DNA of 64,000 nucleotides from Vicinamibacteria bacterium (GCA_019694155.1 JAIBCN010000031.1:55849-119848), one strand, 5' to 3'. Positions 42,742 through 52,131 are shown, numbered from the stretch's first letter. Program-made: numbers and translations. The notes: generated by a model not told the origin, from the letters alone.

Positions 42742-44541
42742 TCAGACGGGCTTGACCGGCAGGAAGCTGATCGCGATGGTCCAGCACGCGATCGCGGTCA
42801 GGCCCACGATGAGGCAGGCGAGGCTTCGGGCCTTTCCACCCCGCGTCCACAAGGCGGCGATGCCGGAAGCGCACAGTGCCGCCATCGCGGGCCGCGCGGC
42901 GAGCGCCACGCGCACCTGGACCGGCGTCACGAGCCCGACGAAGGCGAAGGCCGCGATCACGAGGATCCACGCGCCGAGCGCCCGGGCGAGCGCCTTTCGC
43001 TCCTGCGGCCAGGTGGCGACCCCGATGGCCAGGGCGAGCATCAGCACCGCGGTGATCCACCAGCTTTCCCCCCCGCTCATGCGCGCGAGCTTCTCCGTGA
43101 CGGGCGCGGTCATGGGTCCCACGGCGGCGGCTCCCTCGAGATGCCGCATGCGGTCCCAGCCCTCGATGACGACGTTCATGAAGCGCCGGTAGTAGAGAAG
43201 GAACGACGCGAGGAGAGCGGCGATCAGGGGCGCCGCGCGCCGCAAGACGGAACCCCCCTCGCCGCGGACCCAGGCGAGGAGGAACGACAGCGGGGGACCA
43301 AGAAGCAGGGTTCCGAAATGCGAGAGGAAGCCGCCCCAAAGCGCCAGGGAAGCGAGCACCGGCCGCCCCACGAGCAGGAAGGCGCAGCCGAAGATCATCA
43401 GCGAGTCCGAGAAGAGATTGGAGAGGTTTCCGATGAAGAAGACCACGAACCCTTCCGGCGAAAGAGCCAGGAGAACGAAGGTGAGGGCGCCCACCGCATC
43501 GGTCGACATCCGGGCGACGGCGAGAGCGAACGCGAGTGTGGCGAGCGTCTCCGTCACCACCACGATCCCCCGGAGAAGCGTCACCCACTCGGTCTGGGGA
43601 AGGGAGGAAAGAGGCAGGGCGACGGCGTAAAGGCCGGGCGGGTAGGGGAAGGAAATCGCGGGCGGCGGGGTGGCCGAGGTGAAGAACCAGTCCCCGGCCA
43701 CCACGCGTCTCAGATTCGCGGCGTGGCCGGCGGCATCCGCGTCGATGATCTGGGGATGACCCAGCAGCGACAGTTTGAGTGTCGCGATCCACAAGACCGT
43801 GGTCGCCGCCAGGCGCCAGCGCGGATTCCGCACCCGCGTCATTCCCGCACTGAGAAGGAGGCCGATGACGGCGAGCCAGGAGATCCGTTCACTGTAGCGG
43901 CCGAGGAATGCGCCCCCGGTGATGGAAAGCCAGGAGAGCGTGCCCGCCTCGACGAGGGCGGCGCCAAGTGCGACCCATGGAGAAACGCCTGCGCCGAGTG
44001 CGGCAAGGTAGCACGCGAGCGAAACCAGGGCGAGCGCGCCCAGGGCTTCGCCGGGAATCGGCACGGTGGAGCCGCCCCCAGGAGCGAGGCGGACGTTTTC
44101 CACCATCACTCCCACCGATCCCAGTACCTTGATGGAGACCAGGGCGCCGCGGCCTCCCCGAGGCGGAATGTCCAACGGCACCCGCTTCGGCGCGGTCGGA
44201 ATGGCGAGGCGCTCGGTCTCGACACCGTCGACCGAGAACACCACTTCGTGGGTTTCCTTCGGGGAGCTGCCCATCCCCTGGATGCGCAGGGTGATGGTCG
44301 CCGGCCGCGATCGCTCGAGTCTGGGGAATCGCAGCGTCGCTTCGTTGTCCGTCCAGTTGAAGACCCGGCCGGTGGGAGACAGTTCCGGATCCTTGACACC
44401 CTTCGCTTCGAAGAAGCCCGGCCTCGTGGCGAACCACTTCTCGCCGCCTATGGGCGTGGAGAATCCGCCTCGCCCGAAGCCCTGGTTCCAGGCCACAAGC
44501 GCCAGGGGGCCGGAGGCGAGCGCGACCGCGCCCAGAGCCAT
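42742..44541 (-). CDS. Polytopic membrane protein of unknown function
   Basis: About a dozen hydrophobic segments in 599 residues. I prefer the ATG at 44541, because the GTG at 44640 would run the gene through the trp promoter and adds an atypical stretch. After TM1 there is a soluble beta-rich domain (~25-160) and then the membrane part, with ADAAGHAANLRRVVAGDWFF and YPPGLYAVALPL. Those two motifs resemble the periplasmic loops of GT-C-type glycosyltransferase-like proteins (an acidic first loop, and a FPYPPG element common in that class). A surface-glycan role is possible but not shown. It diverges from the trp operon and shares the intergenic region with it. Confidence 0.65.
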   Translation of the reverse strand: MALGAVALASGPLALVAWNQGFGRGGFSTPIGGEKWFATRPGFFEAKGVKDPELSPTGRVFNWTDNEATLRFPRLERSRPATITLRIQGMGSSPKETHEVVFSVDGVETERLAIPTAPKRVPLDIPPRGGRGALVSIKVLGSVGVMVENVRLAPGGGSTVPIPGEALGALALVSLACYLAALGAGVSPWVALGAALVEAGTLSWLSITGGAFLGRYSERISWLAVIGLLLSAGMTRVRNPRWRLAATTVLWIATLKLSLLGHPQIIDADAAGHAANLRRVVAGDWFFTSATPPPAISFPYPPGLYAVALPLSSLPQTEWVTLLRGIVVVTETLATLAFALAVARMSTDAVGALTFVLLALSPEGFVVFFIGNLSNLFSDSLMIFGCAFLLVGRPVLASLALWGGFLSHFGTLLLGPPLSFLLAWVRGEGGSVLRRAAPLIAALLASFLLYYRRFMNVVIEGWDRMRHLEGAAAVGPMTAPVTEKLARMSGGESWWITAVLMLALAIGVATWPQERKALARALGAWILVIAAFAFVGLVTPVQVRVALAARPAMAALCASGIAALWTRGGKARSLACLIVGLTAIACWTIAISFLPVKPV

Positions 44542-44613
44542 TTTCAGTCGTGTTCCACTCAGCAAGCGCCCGCACGGTAACACGAGCACGGACGAGGCAT
44601 CGTGAGATTCCGT

Positions 44614-44643
44614 TTGACACGACTCGCCGCGCGGGTTCACAAT
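44614..44643 (+). promoter_or_regulatory. Promoter of the trp operon
   Basis: TTGACA (44614-44619) is a perfect -35 element; 18 bp later CACAAT (44638-44643) matches the -10 consensus at four of six positions. Transcription would start around 44648-44654, just at the leader peptide start, so the leader mRNA has almost no 5' untranslated part. Confidence 0.65.
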
Positions 44644-44653
44644 CCCCGTCCTC

Positions 44654-44737
44654 GTGAGTCAACACTCCTCGGTTCTCCTCGTTTCGCGCTGGTGGTGGCG
44701 GAGCTCTGGATGCGCCTTGGGAGGAGCTTGCGACTAG
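44654..44737 (+). CDS. trpL: trp leader peptide with three consecutive Trp codons
   Basis: GTG 44654 opens 27 codons ending at TAG 44735-44737. The peptide begins MSQHSSVLLVSR, then has three tryptophans in a row (TGG TGG TGG at 44690-44698) and ends RSSGCALGGACD. Runs of the regulated amino acid in a short ORF ahead of an intrinsic terminator are the signature of ribosome-controlled attenuation. The peptide itself probably has no function; translation past or stalling at the Trp codons reads charged tRNA-Trp. There is no clear ribosome site, which fits a near-leaderless mRNA. Confidence 0.8.
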   Translation: MSQHSSVLLVSRWWWRSSGCALGGACD

Positions 44738-44805
44738 CCACTCACTGATCCCGTAACGAGGATCCCCGAAAGCCCCCGAAGCGCATAGCGCCCGGGGGCT
44801 TTTTG
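44702..44805 (+). terminator. Transcription attenuator of the trp operon
   Basis: The terminator hairpin is AAAGCCCCCG (44769-44778) with CGGGGGCTTT (44793-44802), containing an inner GCGC-ATA-GCGC hairpin and followed by a T5-G-T5-type run. Alternative pairings exist. Segment 1 AGCTCT (44702-44707) pairs with segment 2 GGAGCT (44723-44728). Segment 2 GGGAGGAGCTT (44719-44729) can instead pair with segment 3 AAGCCCCC (44770-44777) with two bulged As, which would break the terminator. A ribosome stalled on the Trp codons would cover segment 1 and favour the 2:3 antiterminator. The first structural gene begins 39 bases later. Confidence 0.78.
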
Positions 44806-44843
44806 TTTTTGTCCTTCCTCTTCCTGTTCCGAGTCACCAAACC

Positions 44844-45860
44844 TTGAACCTCACACCTCTTCTCAACAAGGCCGTTCACCGGTCGCTCTCCGAAAGCGAC
44901 GCGCGGGAGGCGGCGCTCGCTCTCATGACCGGCCAGGTTCCTCCGGCCCAGGCCGGAGGTCTCCTCTCCGCCCTGCGGGTGCGGGGCGAAAACGGCGGAG
45001 AAATCCTGGGCTTTGCCCGCGCCCTGCGCGAGCATGCTTCCCCCTTCAGCCTTCCCTCATCCGGGCTCATCGATACCTGCGGCACGGGCGGGGACGCCCT
45101 TGGCACCTTCAACGTTTCGACTCTCGCCGGTCTCGTGGCCGCGGCCTGCGGCGCGCGGGTGGCGAAGCACGGGAATCGCGCGGTCTCCAGCCGTTGCGGG
45201 AGCGCCGACCTGCTCGAAGCCCTGGGGGTGCGGGTCGATGGCCCCCCGCGTGTCGCCGCACGCTGCATCGACGAGGCGGGTTTTGGCTTTCTCTTCGCGC
45301 CGAGTTATCACCCGACCCTGCGCCAGCTCGCTCCCCTCCGCCGCGAGCTTGGCTTCCGCTCGATCTTCAATCTCGTCGGCCCCCTCGCGAACCCCGCCCG
45401 GGTGACCCGTCAGGTGGTGGGGGTTCCCTCCACCGCCTATCTCCTCCCGGTGGCGGAGGCGCTTCAGGCCCTCGGTCTCGAGCATGCCTACGTGGTGTTT
45501 GGCGCGGACGGCGCCGACGAGGTCTCGCTCACCGGCCCCACCAGCGTTGTCGAGGTCAGATCCGAACGCCTGGACTCGCACTTCATCCACCCCGAGGACG
45601 CGGGCCTCGAGACCTGCCGGCTCGAGGAACTCGCCGGAGGAGGTCCGGAGGAGAACGCCGCCATCGCGAACCGCATCCTGAGCGGCAAGCGCGGCCCCGC
45701 GCACGACTTCGTCGTGATCAACGCGGCGGCGGCGCTCGTGGTTTCCGGACGCGCCGGTTCTCTGCGCGAAGGCGCGGCGCAGGCCCGGGAAGCGCTGCTC
45801 TCGCTTCGAGCCCGCGCGGTTCTCGACACCGTGCGCCGCGTTTCACAGGAGGCCGCGTGA
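44844..45860 (+). CDS. trpD: Anthranilate phosphoribosyltransferase
   Basis: A 338-residue enzyme, the usual length, starting at TTG 44844. It transfers phosphoribose from PRPP to anthranilate, the second step of the Trp branch. Motifs are the PRPP loop DTCGTGGDALGTFNVST, KHGNRAVSSRCGSADLLEALG, and HPTLRQLAPLRRELGFRSIF with the anthranilate-binding residues, followed by GPLANPA. It is the first structural gene after the attenuator; its TGA overlaps the trpC GTG (GTGA). It is a stand-alone enzyme here, not fused to trpG as in E. coli. Confidence 0.95.
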   Translation: MNLTPLLNKAVHRSLSESDAREAALALMTGQVPPAQAGGLLSALRVRGENGGEILGFARALREHASPFSLPSSGLIDTCGTGGDALGTFNVSTLAGLVAAACGARVAKHGNRAVSSRCGSADLLEALGVRVDGPPRVAARCIDEAGFGFLFAPSYHPTLRQLAPLRRELGFRSIFNLVGPLANPARVTRQVVGVPSTAYLLPVAEALQALGLEHAYVVFGADGADEVSLTGPTSVVEVRSERLDSHFIHPEDAGLETCRLEELAGGGPEENAAIANRILSGKRGPAHDFVVINAAAALVVSGRAGSLREGAAQAREALLSLRARAVLDTVRRVSQEAA

Positions 45861-46627
45861 ACTTCCTCGACAACGTGCTCGAAGCCAAGCGCTCGGAGAT
45901 CGCGCGCCTGCGCCAGACGCCGCCTCGATTCGCCCGCGTGCCGGATCGAGACTTCGCGCGCGCCCTGCGCGGTCCTGGCCTGTCCGTCATCGCGGAGATC
46001 AAGCGTCGCTCGCCATCGAAGGGCGAGCTGCAGCCGCAGCTCGACGTCGCGGAGACCGCGCGCGCATACTCGCTCGGTGGCGCCGCGGCCATCTCATGCC
46101 TCACCGACGCCAGGTTCTTCGGCGCCCGCGATGATGACTTCGCGCAGGCTCGCACCGCCGGCCTTCCCGTGCTACGGAAGGATTTCCTGATCGACGAGAT
46201 CCAGATCGACGAGAGCGCCTCTCTGGGTGCGGCGGCCGTTCTCCTGATCGTGAAGATCCTCGAAGGCCGCCGTCTCGAAACCCTGCTGCGACACGCGGCC
46301 TCGCTCGGCCTCGAAGCTCTCGTCGAGGTTCACGATGAGGCTGAACTCGATCGCGCCCTGTCCGCGGGCGCCTCGATCGTGGGCGTGAACAACCGCGACC
46401 TTGGCACGCTCGAAGTCGACCCCGAGCGAGCCCTTCGCCTTCGTCCGCGCATTCCCGCGGGAACCCTGAGCGTCGCGGAAAGCGGCGTTCGCTCCCGCGG
46501 CGATATCGACAGCCTCGCGGCGGCCGGTTTCGACGCCGTCCTCATCGGCGAGGCCCTGGTCGCGAGTTCGGACCCGGTGGCCGCGTTGATGAATCTCACC
46601 GGAAAAGGCGTGGAGGTGTCGCGATGA
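45857..46627 (+). CDS. trpC: Indole-3-glycerol phosphate synthase
   Basis: GTG 45857 follows a strong AGGAGG and overlaps the trpD stop; the product has 256 residues. It closes the indole ring from CdRP. TIM-barrel landmarks with catalytic residues are VIAEIKRRSPSKG, SCLTDARFFGA, LRKDFLIDEIQI, LVEVHDEAELDRAL, VGVNNRDLGTLEVD and VAESGVRSRGDI. It is a single-function enzyme, not fused to trpF. The four-base overlap with trpF supports coupled translation. Confidence 0.95.
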   Translation: MNFLDNVLEAKRSEIARLRQTPPRFARVPDRDFARALRGPGLSVIAEIKRRSPSKGELQPQLDVAETARAYSLGGAAAISCLTDARFFGARDDDFAQARTAGLPVLRKDFLIDEIQIDESASLGAAAVLLIVKILEGRRLETLLRHAASLGLEALVEVHDEAELDRALSAGASIVGVNNRDLGTLEVDPERALRLRPRIPAGTLSVAESGVRSRGDIDSLAAAGFDAVLIGEALVASSDPVAALMNLTGKGVEVSR

Positions 46628-47196
46628 CCTGGATCAAGGTCTGCGGCATCACGAGCAAACCCGACGCGGAGGCCGCGATTCGCGCGGGGGTGTCCGCGAT
46701 CGGCCTGGTGATGGCGCCGTCTCCCCGGCGTGTGACCCTCGAGAAAGCCATCGGCATCGCGGCGATCGCGCGCGGCCGCGTCGAGGTGGTGGGCGTTTTC
46801 AAGGACCCTGCGGCCATCCCCTCCGCTCACGCCATCGTGGGCTTCGATCGGGTTCAGTTCCACGGCGACGCGCCGCTCGAGGTGCCGGTTTCGGTGCTGC
46901 GGGCGATTCGACCAGAGGCTCTGGAACGGACCGCGTCGCACGAAGGAGAAACGACGTTGATTGACGGAAGCGAAGGCAAAGGCGCCGCATTCGACTGGAC
47001 GCGGGTTCGATCGAGAGCGGGCGCCTTCGTGATCGCCGGAGGCCTCACACCCGAAAACGTGGGTGAGGCGGTCGCGGTGGCGCGGCCCTTCGGCGTCGAC
47101 GTCTCGTCGGGCGTGGAAAGCGCCCCCGGCCGGAAGGATCCGGAAAAGATGGCCCGGTTCGTCCTGGCCGTGAGGAGAGCCGATGCTGCCCGCTGA
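46624..47196 (+). CDS. trpF: Phosphoribosylanthranilate isomerase
   Basis: A 190-residue TIM-barrel enzyme, slightly short for the family (about 200). It catalyses the Amadori rearrangement of PRA to CdRP. The catalytic cysteine is C7 in IKVCGIT; the general-acid aspartate lies in [11 protein letters not shown] near the end, and AGGLTPENV binds phosphate. It starts at the ATGA overlap with trpC and overlaps trpB by 14 bases. Confidence 0.93.
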   Translation: MTWIKVCGITSKPDAEAAIRAGVSAIGLVMAPSPRRVTLEKAIGIAAIARGRVEVVGVFKDPAAIPSAHAIVGFDRVQFHGDAPLEVPVSVLRAIRPEALERTASHEGETTLIDGSEGKGAAFDWTRVRSRAGAFVIAGGLTPENVGEAVAVARPFGVDVSSGVESAPGRKDPEKMARFVLAVRRADAAR

Positions 47197-48373
47197 CCGA
47201 TCCGGGTACTTCGGCGCTTACGGGGGGCGCTTCATTCCCGAGACCCTTTCCTTGGCCCTTGCTGAGCTCGAGACTGCCTACGACGAGGCCCGCGTCGACC
47301 CCGCGTTCCAGGCGCGGCTCGAGGATCTCCTGCGGAACTACGTCGGGCGGCGCACGCCCCTGTATTTCGCCGAGCGTCTGACCGTGCATACGGGCGGCGC
47401 GCGCATCTACCTCAAGCGTGAAGACCTCAATCACACAGGCGCGCACAAGATCAACAACGCGATCGGCCAGGCCCTGCTCGCGAAGCGCCTCGGGAAGGCG
47501 CGCATCATCGCGGAGACGGGGGCGGGCCAGCACGGCGTCGCCACCGCCACCGCCTGCGCGCTTCTCGGTCTGCCCTGCCGCGTCTTCATGGGCGAGGTCG
47601 ACGTGGCGCGCCAGCGGCCCAACGTGCAGCGCATGGAACTGCTCGGCGCCAGCGTCATTCCGGTCGACTCGGGCACCCGCACGCTGAAGGACGCAATCAA
47701 CGCGGCCCTGAGGCAGTGGGTGAGCGATGTGCGCGATACGCACTACCTCGTGGGCTCGGTGGTCGGGCCCGATCCGTTCCCGCGGATGGTGCGGGATCTC
47801 CAGTCGGTGATCGGCCGGGAAACCCGCGCCCAGTGCCTCGAAGCGCTGGGCCGTCTGCCGGACCTGGTGGTGGCCTGCGTCGGCGGTGGATCGAACGCGA
47901 TCGGCATGTTCCATCCGCTCCTCGACGACCCCATCGCCCTCGTGGGGGTGGAGGCGGCCGGTCACGGAATCGAAACGGCGCGCCATGCTGCGACCCTGAC
48001 CCGGGGGCGGCCGGGCGTCCTCCATGGAGCCCGCACGATTCTGCTTCAGGACGAGGACGGACAGATCCAGGAGGCGCACAGCATCTCGGCCGGCCTCGAC
48101 TATCCGGGGGTGGGGCCGGAGCACGCGCACCTGCGCGACATGGGCCGGGTGCGTTACGAGAGCATCACCGATGCCGAAGCGCTCGCCGCCTTCCGTCTCC
48201 TCGCTCGCCTCGAAGGCATCGTGCCCGCACTCGAGTCCGCGCACGCGGTGGCCTTCGCTCTCCAGGCCGCCTCCGCCCTGCCGCCCGACCGCGTGGTGGT
48301 GGTCAATCTCTCCGGCCGCGGCGACAAGGACCTCGACCATGTAATCGCGCTCGGCGCGGAGGCCCGGTCATGA
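47183..48373 (+). CDS. trpB: Tryptophan synthase beta subunit
   Basis: A 396-residue PLP enzyme of normal length. The Schiff-base lysine is K89 in [10 protein letters not shown], the catalytic glutamate is in [13 protein letters not shown], the phosphate loop is GGGSNAIG, and [11 protein letters not shown] and [11 protein letters not shown] close the active site. It is the canonical TrpB1 form, with no TrpB2 features. It joins indole and serine to make Trp in the alpha2-beta2 complex. It starts inside trpF and its stop overlaps the trpA ATG. Confidence 0.96.
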   Translation: MLPADRSGYFGAYGGRFIPETLSLALAELETAYDEARVDPAFQARLEDLLRNYVGRRTPLYFAERLTVHTGGARIYLKREDLNHTGAHKINNAIGQALLAKRLGKARIIAETGAGQHGVATATACALLGLPCRVFMGEVDVARQRPNVQRMELLGASVIPVDSGTRTLKDAINAALRQWVSDVRDTHYLVGSVVGPDPFPRMVRDLQSVIGRETRAQCLEALGRLPDLVVACVGGGSNAIGMFHPLLDDPIALVGVEAAGHGIETARHAATLTRGRPGVLHGARTILLQDEDGQIQEAHSISAGLDYPGVGPEHAHLRDMGRVRYESITDAEALAAFRLLARLEGIVPALESAHAVAFALQAASALPPDRVVVVNLSGRGDKDLDHVIALGAEARS

Positions 48374-49137
48374 GCATGAGAGCGATGTTCGAGGCGACAC
48401 GGGGGCGAGGCGAGATCGCTCTCATTCCCTATGTCACCGCGGGGTATCCCTCGATCGAAGCCTCCCTCGACCTCGTCGACCGGGCGGCGGAAGCGGGCGC
48501 CGACGCCGTCGAGATCGGTCTTCCCTTTTCGGACCCCGTCGCGGACGGCCCGACCATCCAGTTCGCGTCTCATCAGGCCCTCGAGCGGGGCTTCCGCACG
48601 CGGGTGTTCCTCGACGCCATCACCGCGCGCCGCCCCGCCTCTCCCCTCATCCTGATGACGTACCTGAACCCTCTTCTTGCTCTCGGTCCGAGCGCCTGCG
48701 CGAAGCTCGCCGCGGCGGGCTTCAGGGCGCTGGTGGTTCCGGATCTGCCCGAGGAGGAGGCGGCTTCGATTGGCGGCGAGGCTGAACCCGCCGGCATCGA
48801 TCTCGTGCTGCTCGCGGCCCCCACGAGCTCGCCGGAGAGACTGCGCCGCATCGGCGCCGCGTCACGCGGATTCGTCTACGTCGTAGGTGTCGTGGGCACC
48901 ACGGGGGCGAGGCGCGAGGCGGACCCCGCGCTGCCGGGGATCCTCGATCGCGTGCGTCCCACCACCGCATTGCCCCTGGTGGCCGGGTTCGGCCTTTCCG
49001 AGCCGCCCCACATTCGAGCCATCGCTTCCCACGCCGACGGCGCCATCGTGGGCAGCCGGCTCGTGGAGGCCATTCGCCATGGCGAAGACTTCTCTGCCCT
49101 CATCCGTTCCTTCAAACAAGCCACCCGGAGACCTTGA
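48370..49137 (+). CDS. trpA: Tryptophan synthase alpha subunit
   Basis: ATG 48370 at the ATGA overlap with trpB gives 255 residues. The catalytic pair is E48 ([11 protein letters not shown]) and D59 (VADGPTIQ), matching E49 and D60 of the Salmonella enzyme. Other landmarks are [33 protein letters not shown] and VGSRLVEAI. It releases indole from indole-glycerol phosphate and channels it to TrpB. Its TGA overlaps the next ATG (TGATG). Confidence 0.95.
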   Translation: MSMRAMFEATRGRGEIALIPYVTAGYPSIEASLDLVDRAAEAGADAVEIGLPFSDPVADGPTIQFASHQALERGFRTRVFLDAITARRPASPLILMTYLNPLLALGPSACAKLAAAGFRALVVPDLPEEEAASIGGEAEPAGIDLVLLAAPTSSPERLRRIGAASRGFVYVVGVVGTTGARREADPALPGILDRVRPTTALPLVAGFGLSEPPHIRAIASHADGAIVGSRLVEAIRHGEDFSALIRSFKQATRRP

Positions 49138-50162
49138 TGCTGATCCTCATGAAACCCAGTCCGACCCCCGAGGCGGTCGCCCTCGTCTGCCGCGCCGTGC
49201 GCGAACTCGGCCTCGTGCCGCACCCGATCCCCGGGGTCACCCGCGTGGCCATCGGCGTCACCGGCAACACCGGCCCGGTGGACGAAACGCCCATCCGCGG
49301 ACTGCCCGAAGTCGTCGACGTGATCCGTGTGACCAAGCCCTACAAGCTCACGAGCCGCGAGATGAAGCCGGATGACACCGTGGTCGTGGTGGGCGGCGTC
49401 CGCATCGGCGAGCAGAGGCCGGTGGTGGTCGCGGGGCCGTGCTCGGTGGAGACCCGCGAGCAGACCGTCGAAACCGCGAAGCGCGTGAAGGCGGGCGGTG
49501 CGCAACTGCTCCGCGGCGGCGCGTTCAAACCGCGCACCTCTCCTTACGCCTTCCAGGGCCTCGGCGAGAAGGGTCTCGAGATCCTCGCGGAGGCGCGCGA
49601 CATCACCGGCCTGCCGCTCGTGACCGAAGTGATCGGCGTCGAGGTCTTCGAGGCGGTTGAGGCGGTGACCGACATTCTGCAGATCGGCGCCCGCAACATG
49701 CAGAACTATCCCCTCCTGCGCCGGGCGGGTAAGAGCCGCAAGCCGGTTCTGCTCAAGCGCGGGCAGTCCGCGACGCTCGAGGAATTCCTGCTCGCCGCCG
49801 AGTACCTGCTCTCGGAAGGCAACCCGAACGTCATCCTGTGCGAGCGGGGGATTCGTACCTTCTCCGATCACTCCCGATACACGCTCGACATCAACATCGT
49901 GCCCGAACTCAAGAGCCTCACTCATCTTCCGGTCCTCGTCGATCCCTCGCACGCTTCGGGAAAGCGAGAGATGGTGGTGCCCCTCGCCCGCGCCGCCTTT
50001 GCGGCGGGCGCCGATGGCGTGATCGTCGAGGTCCACCCTTATCCCGACAAGGCGCTGTCGGATGGCCGGCAATCCCTGAACCTCCAGCTCTTCGCGGACA
50101 TGATGCGAGGCCTCGAGCGCTTCGTTCCGAACGTCGAGCCCGAGCCGGCTCTCGTCGCATGA
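49137..50162 (+). CDS. aroF: 3-deoxy-7-phosphoheptulonate (DAHP) synthase
   Basis: A 341-residue enzyme starting at ATG 49137 (a TTG one codon upstream is less likely). An N-terminal ferredoxin-like regulatory domain (~1-75) precedes the barrel, as in the Thermotoga-type I-beta DAHP synthases. Catalytic motifs are [59 protein letters not shown] and [16 protein letters not shown]. It condenses PEP and erythrose-4-phosphate, the entry into the shikimate pathway. Its place inside the trp operon would put supply of chorismate under the same attenuator. It overlaps trpA and trpE. Confidence 0.94.
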   Translation: MLILMKPSPTPEAVALVCRAVRELGLVPHPIPGVTRVAIGVTGNTGPVDETPIRGLPEVVDVIRVTKPYKLTSREMKPDDTVVVVGGVRIGEQRPVVVAGPCSVETREQTVETAKRVKAGGAQLLRGGAFKPRTSPYAFQGLGEKGLEILAEARDITGLPLVTEVIGVEVFEAVEAVTDILQIGARNMQNYPLLRRAGKSRKPVLLKRGQSATLEEFLLAAEYLLSEGNPNVILCERGIRTFSDHSRYTLDINIVPELKSLTHLPVLVDPSHASGKREMVVPLARAAFAAGADGVIVEVHPYPDKALSDGRQSLNLQLFADMMRGLERFVPNVEPEPALVA

Positions 50163-51559
50163 GCACCGCTCACCTTCGCCTCGACCACGCGGCGGATGCG
50201 TTTGCCGCGTTCACCCGGATCTACGCGGGCGAGCGGTACGCCTTCTTGTGCGAATCGCTCGGAGAAGCGGGCCGCAACCGCTTCTCGTTCTTCGGCGGTC
50301 GCCCCACCCGGGTCCATCGGAGCCGCCCGGGCGCGATCACCGTCGAGAACGTGCGGACGGGCGAGAACTGGTCCGATCCGCGCGAACTCCTCGACTCGGT
50401 GCGCGCCCTTCTCGCCGAAGCCGAACCCATGCCGGACATAGGACCCTTCTCCTCCGGTGTCGTCGGCTACTTCGGCTACGATGTCGTGAGGCGGTTCGAG
50501 CGCCTTCCCTCCGCCCCCCCCGACCCCGAAGGGCTGCCCGAGAGCGTTCTGCTTGTTCCTTCCGAGATCGTGGTGGTCGACCACCAGCTGGGCTCCACCG
50601 ACATCCTGGTGCATGGTGCGGGCGGCGCCCTGCGCCTCGCCGCCTTGCGGGCGATGATCGACTCGCCGGGCGCTGAGCCGCCGGCGCCCGAAGTCGCGGG
50701 CGAGACGATCGGGTTCGAGGCGCGAACGACGAGGCCGGCGTTCGAAGCGGGGGTGGAGGCGATCCTGGAACACATCCGCGCGGGCGACATCTTCCAGGGC
50801 GTTCTCTCCCAGCGATTCGAGGCGGAATTCGGCTCCGATCCTCTCGACCTCTATCGCGTCCTGCGCGAGGCGAATCCCTCGCCTTACATGTACTTCCTCA
50901 AGCTCGGTCCGGACCATGCGGTGCTTGGGTCCTCGCCGGAGGTCCTGGTGAGCCTCGATGGAGGGAAGGCCATGACCCGGCCGCTCGCGGGCACCCGCCC
51001 GCGGGGCGATTCTCCGGAGCGCGACGCCGATCACGCGGAAGAACTTCTCAGGGATCCCAAGGAGCGCGCGGAGCACGTGATGCTCGTCGACCTGGCTCGA
51101 AACGATCTCGGACGGGTCTGCGAATACGGCAGCGTGCAGGTCACGCGCCAGTTCGAGATCGAACGACACGCCCGCGTCATGCACATCGTGTCAGAGGTCA
51201 CGGGCCGCCTGCGCGGGGAACACGACGCTCTCGATCTCTTTCGCGCGACCTTCCCCGCGGGGACGGTGACGGGCGCGCCGAAAATCCGCGCCATGGAGAT
51301 CATCGATTCGCTCGAACCGGTCAGGCGCGGACTCTACGGGGGAGCCATCGGCTACATCGATCCATCGGGGCGTATGGATCTGTGCCTGGCCATTCGAACG
51401 CTCGTGGTGCACCGGGGCCGCGTGCTCCTGCAGGCCGGAGCCGGCGTGGTCGCGGACTCCGATCCGGCACGCGAGTACGAGGAGACACGACACAAGGCCT
51501 CGGCCCTGGTCCGCGCCGTCGAGCGGTGCCGGGCCTCTGTTCCGGAGGTGGCGTCGTGA
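50159..51559 (+). CDS. trpE: Anthranilate synthase component I
   Basis: ATG 50159 at the ATGA overlap with aroF gives 466 residues, a little shorter than the common 490-520. The chorismate-binding half is complete: GDIFQGVLSQRF, PSPYMYFLKL, SSPEVLVSL, TRPLAGTRPRG, HVMLVDLARNDLGRV, and TVTGAPKIRAMEIIDSLEP. The N-terminal part has FLCES where the Trp-feedback LLES of E. coli lies, so feedback control is plausible. It makes anthranilate with TrpG. In many organisms trpE leads the operon; here it is next to last. Confidence 0.95.
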   Translation: MSTAHLRLDHAADAFAAFTRIYAGERYAFLCESLGEAGRNRFSFFGGRPTRVHRSRPGAITVENVRTGENWSDPRELLDSVRALLAEAEPMPDIGPFSSGVVGYFGYDVVRRFERLPSAPPDPEGLPESVLLVPSEIVVVDHQLGSTDILVHGAGGALRLAALRAMIDSPGAEPPAPEVAGETIGFEARTTRPAFEAGVEAILEHIRAGDIFQGVLSQRFEAEFGSDPLDLYRVLREANPSPYMYFLKLGPDHAVLGSSPEVLVSLDGGKAMTRPLAGTRPRGDSPERDADHAEELLRDPKERAEHVMLVDLARNDLGRVCEYGSVQVTRQFEIERHARVMHIVSEVTGRLRGEHDALDLFRATFPAGTVTGAPKIRAMEIIDSLEPVRRGLYGGAIGYIDPSGRMDLCLAIRTLVVHRGRVLLQAGAGVVADSDPAREYEETRHKASALVRAVERCRASVPEVAS

Positions 51560-52131
51560 TCGCGGTCATCGACAACTACGACTCGTTCGTCTTCAATCTG
51601 GTCCAGGCTCTTGGCTCCATGGGCGAGGAGATCCGCGTTTTTAGAAACGACGCCATCGACGTGAGCGCGCTTCGGGTCCTGCGGCCGGACGCAGTCGTAC
51701 TGTCACCGGGGCCGGGGCGACCGGAGGACGCGGGCATCACCCTGTCCGCGATCCGCGAGCTGTCCGCTTCCGTTCCCATGCTTGGCGTGTGTCTCGGGCA
51801 CCAGGCGATCGCGTCCGCGTTCGGGGGCCGGGTGGTGCGGGCGGATGAGCCGCGCCACGGGAAAGCTTCCTCCGTGGAACACGACGGGACCGGCCTTTTC
51901 GAGGGCGTCGCTTCGGGATTCCAGGCCGGTCGATATCATTCGCTGGTCGCCGACCGAACGTCTCTTCCCGCGGAGCTGCGTGTGACCGCCTGGACCGGAG
52001 ACGGAACGGTGATGGGGCTCCGGCATGTCGATCGCCCTCTGCACGGCGTGCAGTTTCATCCTGAGTCCGTTCTCACGCCCGAGGGGAACCGGCTGCTGCG
52101 GAACTTCCTGCGCCTGGCCCACGAGGCATAG
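51556..52131 (+). CDS. trpG: Anthranilate synthase component II (glutamine amidotransferase)
   Basis: GTG 51556 follows GGAGG and overlaps the trpE stop (GTGA); the product has 191 residues. The class I amidotransferase triad is visible: C79 in LGVCLGHQAI, and His and Glu in VQFHPESVL. The oxyanion strand is VLSPGPGRPEDAG. The N-terminus IDNYDSFVFNLVQ is diagnostic for TrpG/PabA; the enzyme may serve PabB as well. It is the last gene of the operon. No clear terminator is seen in the 56 bp that follow. Confidence 0.94.
   Translation: MIAVIDNYDSFVFNLVQALGSMGEEIRVFRNDAIDVSALRVLRPDAVVLSPGPGRPEDAGITLSAIRELSASVPMLGVCLGHQAIASAFGGRVVRADEPRHGKASSVEHDGTGLFEGVASGFQAGRYHSLVADRTSLPAELRVTAWTGDGTVMGLRHVDRPLHGVQFHPESVLTPEGNRLLRNFLRLAHEA

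Noticed and set aside
42742..44640. GTG 44640 as the start of the minus-strand membrane protein
   Set aside because: Although a GAGG lies upstream, the added 33 residues look non-coding, and the gene would run through the -35 and -10 elements of the trp promoter; ATG 44541 is preferred but not proven.
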